64,000 nucleotides of DNA from JBBEAM01 sp942491105 (GTDB taxonomy: Bacteria; Pseudomonadota; Alphaproteobacteria; Kiloniellales; DSM-21159), in assembly GCA_942491105.1 (NCBI GenBank), contig CALNZX010000005.1, positions 220,487-284,486 of the forward strand, given 5' to 3'. This document shows positions 59,912 to 64,000 of this stretch, piece after piece; within the stretch, counting starts at the first letter, position 1; each line of letters begins with the position of its first letter. The position numbers and the translations under genes are program-made. The notes under the pieces are model-generated. The model did not search any database and was not told the origin of the DNA. It saw only the letters and a list, made by a program, of their open reading frames with translations.

Positions 59912-61075
59912 TTGTCAAAGCGAAAAATACTGTTCGTATTGGGGTCGCTCGGTGCCGGTGGGGCGGAGCGTCAAGTCCTGCGAATCCTCACTCACCTCGA
60001 TCGTGAGCGCTACGAGCCCTTGCTGTATGTCGTCTATCGCGAAGGCGACTTGGTCGACATGGTTCCCAGCGACGTTCCGGTGTTTGCCTACTGGGACGAC
60101 AGACCGTTCCCTCGCATCAATTTTCCTGGCCGTATCCTGCTATCCCAATCGCGGCACTTGGCCAAGATAATCCGAAGCGAAGGAGTGGATCTAGTCTACG
60201 ATCGCGCCTCGCAAATGACACTGATGACGTCGCTCGCAATGAAGGGTCTGAAAATACCGCGACTGTCCGTTGCCGTGGGTGAACCGAGTCGTGACTTTTC
60301 ATTACTTCATTCGCAATTTGCAATTGCCAAGCGATTTCTGCTACGCCGAGCCTACCGAACCGCGACACGCGTCGTCGCCGTTTCCGAAGGTGTTCGCGAA
60401 GGGTTGATCGATTTCTTTTCTTTGCCTCCGGCCCAAGTCGTAACTTGCCCCAACTTGTTCGACATCGACCGAATTGATAGATCTGCCAACGAGCCGTTCG
60501 GAGAATACGACAGTGATCGATTCGAGATCGTTTCTGTGGGCAGACTCAGTCAAGAAAAAGGTCAACTCGACTTGCTCAAGGCGGTCGACCAACTCGTCAA
60601 CAAGAATCAACTCCTCCAAGTGCGATTATGGCTAGTCGGCGACGGCCCGATGGAGCAACAGCTTCGTGAGTTCGTCACGGCACACAAGCTCGACCAACAC
60701 GTCACCTTCGCAGGCTATCAAGCCAATCCATTACCGTTCGTAAAGCACGCCCAGCTCTTCTGCTTGCCATCGCTCTACGAAGGCATGCCCAACGCGCTCG
60801 TCGAAGCGATGGTTTGCCAAACACCCGCCATCGCCACCGATTGCCGCAGCGGCCCCCGCGAGATTCTCGGCGACAACGGAGAACGTGGAATACTCGTTCC
60901 CGTCAGCGACTCTAACGCCTTGGCCAGCGCAATCCGAGATGTCGTTATGGACAGAGAGTCCGCAATCGCCAAAACGGATGCCGCTCGTCAGCACATCATC
61001 GACACCTATTCGCTTGATCGCGGAATGAGTCGACTGGAAGCGTTGTTCAATCAAGTCTTCGATGACGCGCATTAA
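59912..61075 (+). CDS. Glycosyltransferase family 4 (GT-B) protein
   Basis: 387-residue sugar transferase. It has the N-terminal donor-side loop FVLGSLGAGGAERQVLRILT, then VVAVSEGVREGLIDFFSL, FEIVSVGRLSQEKGQLDLLK, LWLVGDGPMEQQLREFV and the E-X7-E motif FCLPSLYEGMPNALVEAM, all of GT4. It acts on cell-surface polysaccharide or glycolipid, with unknown sugar. The start appears to be TTG 59912. Codon use is clearly different from the genes before 59.5 kb (more A/T third positions) and resembles planctomycetes such as Rhodopirellula. Intact, unlike its neighbours. Confidence 0.87.
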   Translation: MSKRKILFVLGSLGAGGAERQVLRILTHLDRERYEPLLYVVYREGDLVDMVPSDVPVFAYWDDRPFPRINFPGRILLSQSRHLAKIIRSEGVDLVYDRASQMTLMTSLAMKGLKIPRLSVAVGEPSRDFSLLHSQFAIAKRFLLRRAYRTATRVVAVSEGVREGLIDFFSLPPAQVVTCPNLFDIDRIDRSANEPFGEYDSDRFEIVSVGRLSQEKGQLDLLKAVDQLVNKNQLLQVRLWLVGDGPMEQQLREFVTAHKLDQHVTFAGYQANPLPFVKHAQLFCLPSLYEGMPNALVEAMVCQTPAIATDCRSGPREILGDNGERGILVPVSDSNALASAIRDVVMDRESAIAKTDAARQHIIDTYSLDRGMSRLEALFNQVFDDAH

Positions 61076-61301
61076 CTGGCTTGTATCTGCAAGTCGGATC
61101 GTCGATATTGATGGCTCCTCTTCCAGCGGGGTTGGTCATGGCAATTGGCAGGCGAACAGATTACATCTAAGCGGCAACACCATTCGAACGGGCGTGGAAT
61201 TGGAACAACAACCAAGCCACTCAGATGGCCTTCGATCAGATCGTTGAGCAGGCTATGGATAGCGGACGGGTGGCTGGGGTCAAGGAGCGAGGTACGAACG
61301 A
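61076..61301. other. Intergenic region without recognisable genes
   Basis: About 225 bases between the glycosyltransferase and the inverted repeat. Short reading frames here do not resemble proteins. I see nothing supportable in it. Confidence 0.4.
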
Positions 61302-61344
61302 CGAGCCCCCAGTAGATAGAGCGTCGAACGAAACTGGGGGCTCG
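61302..61344. repeat. Large inverted repeat (terminator-like or mobile remnant)
   Basis: Perfect 12-base arms CGAGCCCCCAGT (61302-61313) and ACTGGGGGCTCG (61333-61344) with a 19-base loop. It abuts the point where the MFS homology breaks off. It could be a terminator for the glycosyltransferase, though it lacks a U-run, or one copy of a dispersed planctomycete repeat. Confidence 0.6.
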
Positions 61345-61367
61345 CGGGGCTCGACCTCAGCCACCCA

Positions 61368-61535
61368 ACCGGCGATCGGACCACCGAGGAAGTACGAGAT
61401 CATGGCAACGACGCCATACTGCGAGAACGCGGTGCCTAACTCCCGAGTCGTAATACCAAACACTTCGAGAACGATTGGCCGCAAGATTCTCGCGACAACG
61501 AACAGCAGCCCTAAGATCGCCTCACCCGCAAACAC
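61368..61535 (-). pseudogene. MFS transporter N-terminal remnant
   Basis: About 56 codons resembling the first two helices of a major facilitator: FAGEAILGLLFVVARILRPI, LEVFGITTRELGTAFSQYGV and VAMISYFLGGPIAG. A stop codon lies just upstream of the GTG in this frame. Downstream the similarity ends and the frame runs into the inverted repeat. Full carriers have ~400 residues. A relic of a deletion or element insertion seems likely. Confidence 0.6.
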
Positions 61536-61542
61536 GAGTTAG

Positions 61543-61735
61543 ACATGGTGATCGCGTTTCAATTGAAGAATGATTTGTCGTCATAGAAGATTCATCAATG
61601 ATTGCGACAACATCTTAGCAAGATTGCGCATTCTATCGGGTAAGCTTCCTGTCTTCCAATTCCGAAACGCACGCTGGCAGCGTACACTACGAAACGCCGC
61701 TGCCCACGTCGCCAGAAGAAAGAATTGACACCCAA
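61543..61735. other. Intergenic region, no feature seen
   Basis: 193 bases of lower-GC sequence between the MFS remnant and the DTW gene. Divergent promoters may lie here but no convincing boxes or hairpins were found. Confidence 0.35.
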
Positions 61736-62921
61736 GTGAGAGAGCGTTGTTACGATTGTTTCCGACCGAAGCAGCATTGCTTTTGTGATGCGATTCCAAC
61801 GATAAACAATCGCGCGGATATCTTGATCCTCCAGCACGTTGGCGAACGCTTCCATGCGTTCAACACGGCACGCATCGTGCGGAAAGCACTTCAGAAATGT
61901 CATCTGGAAACGGATCACAATCGCCTCTTCGGGCTGCAGGATCTTCCCATTCAACAGGGCGCTGGCTTGCTGTATCCAGACTCGACCGCACCCGATCTGG
62001 CGAAGCTTGCTCCCCTTGAGCGTCCTCAGCAGCTGATCATCATTGATGGGACTTGGCATCAAGCCAAGACAATCGTTCGCGACGTCCCGCAGCTCCGCGA
62101 TGTGCCTCGGTATCGGTTGGCTCCGGCAACACCAGGTCAGTATCGAATTCGCCGCGAGCCCAACGAGTTCAGTCTGTCAACGTTAGAAGCCACTGTCGCG
62201 GCGCTGAGAGCATTAGAGCCAGACACAGTCGGCTTGGATCAACTGCTGGTGGCATTCAACACCATGGTCGAGAACCAAATGGAACATCCAGCTAGTCACG
62301 CGGCCTGGCGCAAGAAGAAGTCGCGAGGCACACGACCGCGCTTCATTCCGCAGAAGCTGTTGTCTCGGTCGAATAACGTGGTGGTCGCTTATGGAGAAGC
62401 CACACCGGGACAGCCCAGGCAAACGAACGCGTCTCCCACACCCGTAAATTGGCTAGCATCGAATTGGAACCAACGAGCGATTTGGCTCAACACTTCGGCA
62501 GCAGCAACCGTTGTCCGCTGATGCCATGAAGTACATGCGACTAGCGCCGACCGCCTTTGACGACTCCATGACTCAAGAAGAATTCCGTAGCAGATGGTCA
62601 GAGTTCCTGCGCTCCAACGACGTCTTGGTCGTTTACCATCAGCGCACATTCGAACTCATCCGCCGAGTCAATGCAGTTCAACCATCTTGCCTCGTTTTGA
62701 AATCGATCTTCGGCAAGTGGCAGAATGACTTTCATTCGATCGAAGAATTGATGAATGTCGAAGGTCTCCGCTCGCCCGTATTACCGAGCGCTAGCCGAGC
62801 CGAGTACCGGCTCGACATGGCGATTGCGCTTGTCGAACATTTGCAAGCGAAGTACTCCAGCCGCCAGCCGTTGGTCGCTGAAGGTGACCCTAGGAACGTT
62901 TGCTTCGCAAACGACGACTAA
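61736..62921 (+). pseudogene. DTW-domain tRNA aminocarboxypropyltransferase, frameshifted
   Basis: The DTW family installs acp3U on tRNA using SAM. The N-terminal zinc-type cysteines CYDCFRPKQHCFC, ILILQHVGERFHAFNTARI, and the diagnostic LIIIDGTWHQAKTIVRD are in one frame up to about 62465 (PVNWLAS). The protein then continues in another frame: RIGTNERFGSTLRQQQPLSA, then MKYMRLAPTAFDDSMTQEEF and NDVLVVYHQRTFELIRRV to a stop at 62921. Dropping a single T near 62459 gives VNWLARIGTNERFG, which reads naturally. So one gene of ~394 codons is broken by a frameshift. It starts at GTG 61736. Planctomycete-like composition. Confidence 0.75.
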
Positions 62922-62932
62922 TCAACGCGCCG

Positions 62933-63996
62933 CTAATTCCCGCGATTCTTAGTCTGTTGCAATCGAAGGATGCGATGATGGCCAGTGTCGACGGCGTAGA
63001 TCGAACCGTCTTCGTGGACGCACACGCCGTGCGGGCGAAGGAGTCCGCGCTTTGGCTTCTCGACGCCACTGCCAAGGAGACTGGTCAGCGTGTTGTCGAT
63101 GGGATCGTAAAGACGTATCCGCTTGTTCTGGTCGTCGGCGACGATGACGTTATCATCGAGATCAATGGCAACGTGCTTGGGCGAATTCAATTGAGCAGTC
63201 AATGCGGCTCCGTCCGCATTCCCGACTACCTGTTCCGGCAACGGTGCGATCTTGCCATCCAGCGTGACCTTCCGCAGAGCGTGGCCTGCGGCTCCAGAAT
63301 GTAGACGTTGTTGCTCGAATCGACAGCCACAGCTCGCGGATCTATCAGAGGACTTTCGGTGGCCAAGCTGCCATCGGCTGGCACTCCCTTCTCGCCATTC
63401 CCAGCGATGGTACTGACGATGTTCGTCTTGAGATCGACCGTGCGGATGCGCAGGTTCTTCAAGTCTGCCAAGTAGAGTTTGTCGTTCGTCGAATTCAGCG
63501 AGACGCACATCAGAAAGTCGAAGGTGGCTTGGGATGCAGGTCCGCCATCGCCACTGAATCCCGGTTCTCCTGTGCCAGCCACGGTGGTGATGATTCCTGT
63601 CGTGCCATCGATCCGGCGAACGCAATGGTTCCAACTGTCCGAGATGTAGAGGTCACCGTTCGGCGTGACGGCGACATTGTGCATTCCGTTGAACGTGGCG
63701 TCTTTGGCTGGCCCGTTATCCCCGCTGTAGCCGTTGCTGCCATCCCCGGCGATAGTTGTGAGACTGCCTGCCGTATCAAGTTTGTGAACTCGTCCGCCCG
63801 CCAGCTCGACAATGTACATGTTGCCGTGCTTGTCAAAATCGACTCCGAAGGGCGAGTTGAGTTTTCCGGGTTGAGGATTTGTCACGTCGGCAAGCGAGTC
63901 GCCAATGACAACGGATGACCGCTGGGCTGTAGTAACATCCGTGAGGCAAACTACAGCGAGCAAGCAGGCGAAGATGCGGATTGCGAGATGGTTCAT
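62933..63996 (-). pseudogene. NHL-repeat secreted protein, frameshifted
   Basis: Beta-propeller protein of the NHL type, common in planctomycetes. From ATG 63996 there is a signal peptide (IRIFACLLAVVCLTDVTTAQ) and repeats such as LNSPFGVDFDKHGNMYIVEL, YSGDNGPAKDATFNGMHNVA, and FSGDGGPASQATFDFL. At about 63285-63292 the frame breaks after NVYILE and resumes one frame away as AGHALRKVTLDGKIAPLPEQ, LNSPKHVAIDLDDNVIVADD and LLRPHGVCVHEDGSIYAVDT to the stop at 62933. Adding one base restores NVYILERAGHALRKV. Joined length would be about 355 residues. Function as an extracellular binding propeller is by family only. Confidence 0.78.
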
Positions 63997-64000
63997 GGTG

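Noticed and set aside
61225..61542. 105-codon plus-strand frame over the MFS remnant
   Set aside because: Its translation has no protein-like features, whereas the opposite strand clearly resembles MFS helices.
1..64000. CRISPR array or cas genes
   Set aside because: No regularly spaced direct repeats and no Cas-like protein were seen.

Overview
The first ~59.5 kb read as one continuous, GC-rich, densely packed chromosomal segment of an alphaproteobacterium, most likely near Rhodospirillales or Kiloniellales. The signs are a class I lysyl-tRNA synthetase, a Usg-family protein, a DUF3035 lipoprotein next to lspA, a SAM-II riboswitch and a COX15/CtaA heme A synthase. The genus cannot be fixed by eye. 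Genes are mostly intact, often overlap by 1-8 bases, and three convergent pairs share a CTAG tetranucleotide as both stop codons.

Layout: 1-3.5 kb holds a truncated gpt, a gamma-glutamyltransferase and an OmpA-like lipoprotein. 3.7-6.3 kb holds tRNA-Arg, an orphan hybrid-free histidine kinase and a half-size UPF0016 manganese exporter under a probable yybP-ykoY riboswitch. 6.3-14.7 kb holds a hydrolase, an RND efflux pair, a 1-Cys peroxiredoxin, a membrane heme/2Fe-2S/adenylate cyclase fusion and a TPR protein. 14.8-17.8 kb holds a methyltransferase, recX and two ABC-2 permeases without an ATPase. 18-25.7 kb holds argD-argF-hslO, a lipoprotein, argE, trkH, folE and apaG. 25.9-31.3 kb holds an OmpA-family lipoprotein, a YnjBCD-type ABC importer, a GFA protein and tRNA-Gly. 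31.4-38.1 kb holds a sugar epimerase, two MFS transporters and a sulfonate-type ABC importer behind a SAM-II riboswitch and terminator. 38.1-46.5 kb holds an amber-split secreted protein, OsmC, ctaA, usg, a TerB-like protein, an AEC carrier and a DinG-type helicase. 46.6-48.2 kb is an ECF sigma/anti-sigma/periplasmic sensor operon. 48.3-51.3 kb holds lysS, an ilvE-like aminotransferase and a small lipoprotein. 51.4-54.5 kb is a less GC-rich island with two unknown proteins. 54.5-59.5 kb holds a MaoC hydratase behind PhaR-like operators, a DinB protein, ileS, lspA and a DUF3035 lipoprotein.

From about 59.52-59.65 kb to the end the composition drops visibly and the gene content becomes planctomycete-like: a headless NtrC-type regulator tail, a GT4 glycosyltransferase, an MFS remnant, a DTW protein and an NHL-repeat protein. 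Both of the last two carry a frameshift, while no comparable frameshift was noticed in the preceding 59.5 kb. The simplest reading is a chimeric assembly join; a decayed transferred segment is the alternative.

The most interesting biology is regulatory: two riboswitches, each with a well-spaced promoter directly in front of it, tie a sulfur-type importer to SAM and a metal exporter to manganese. The redox-sensor-like adenylate cyclase and the two-gene unknown island are the best candidates for undescribed function. All calls are by reading; nothing was computed or searched.
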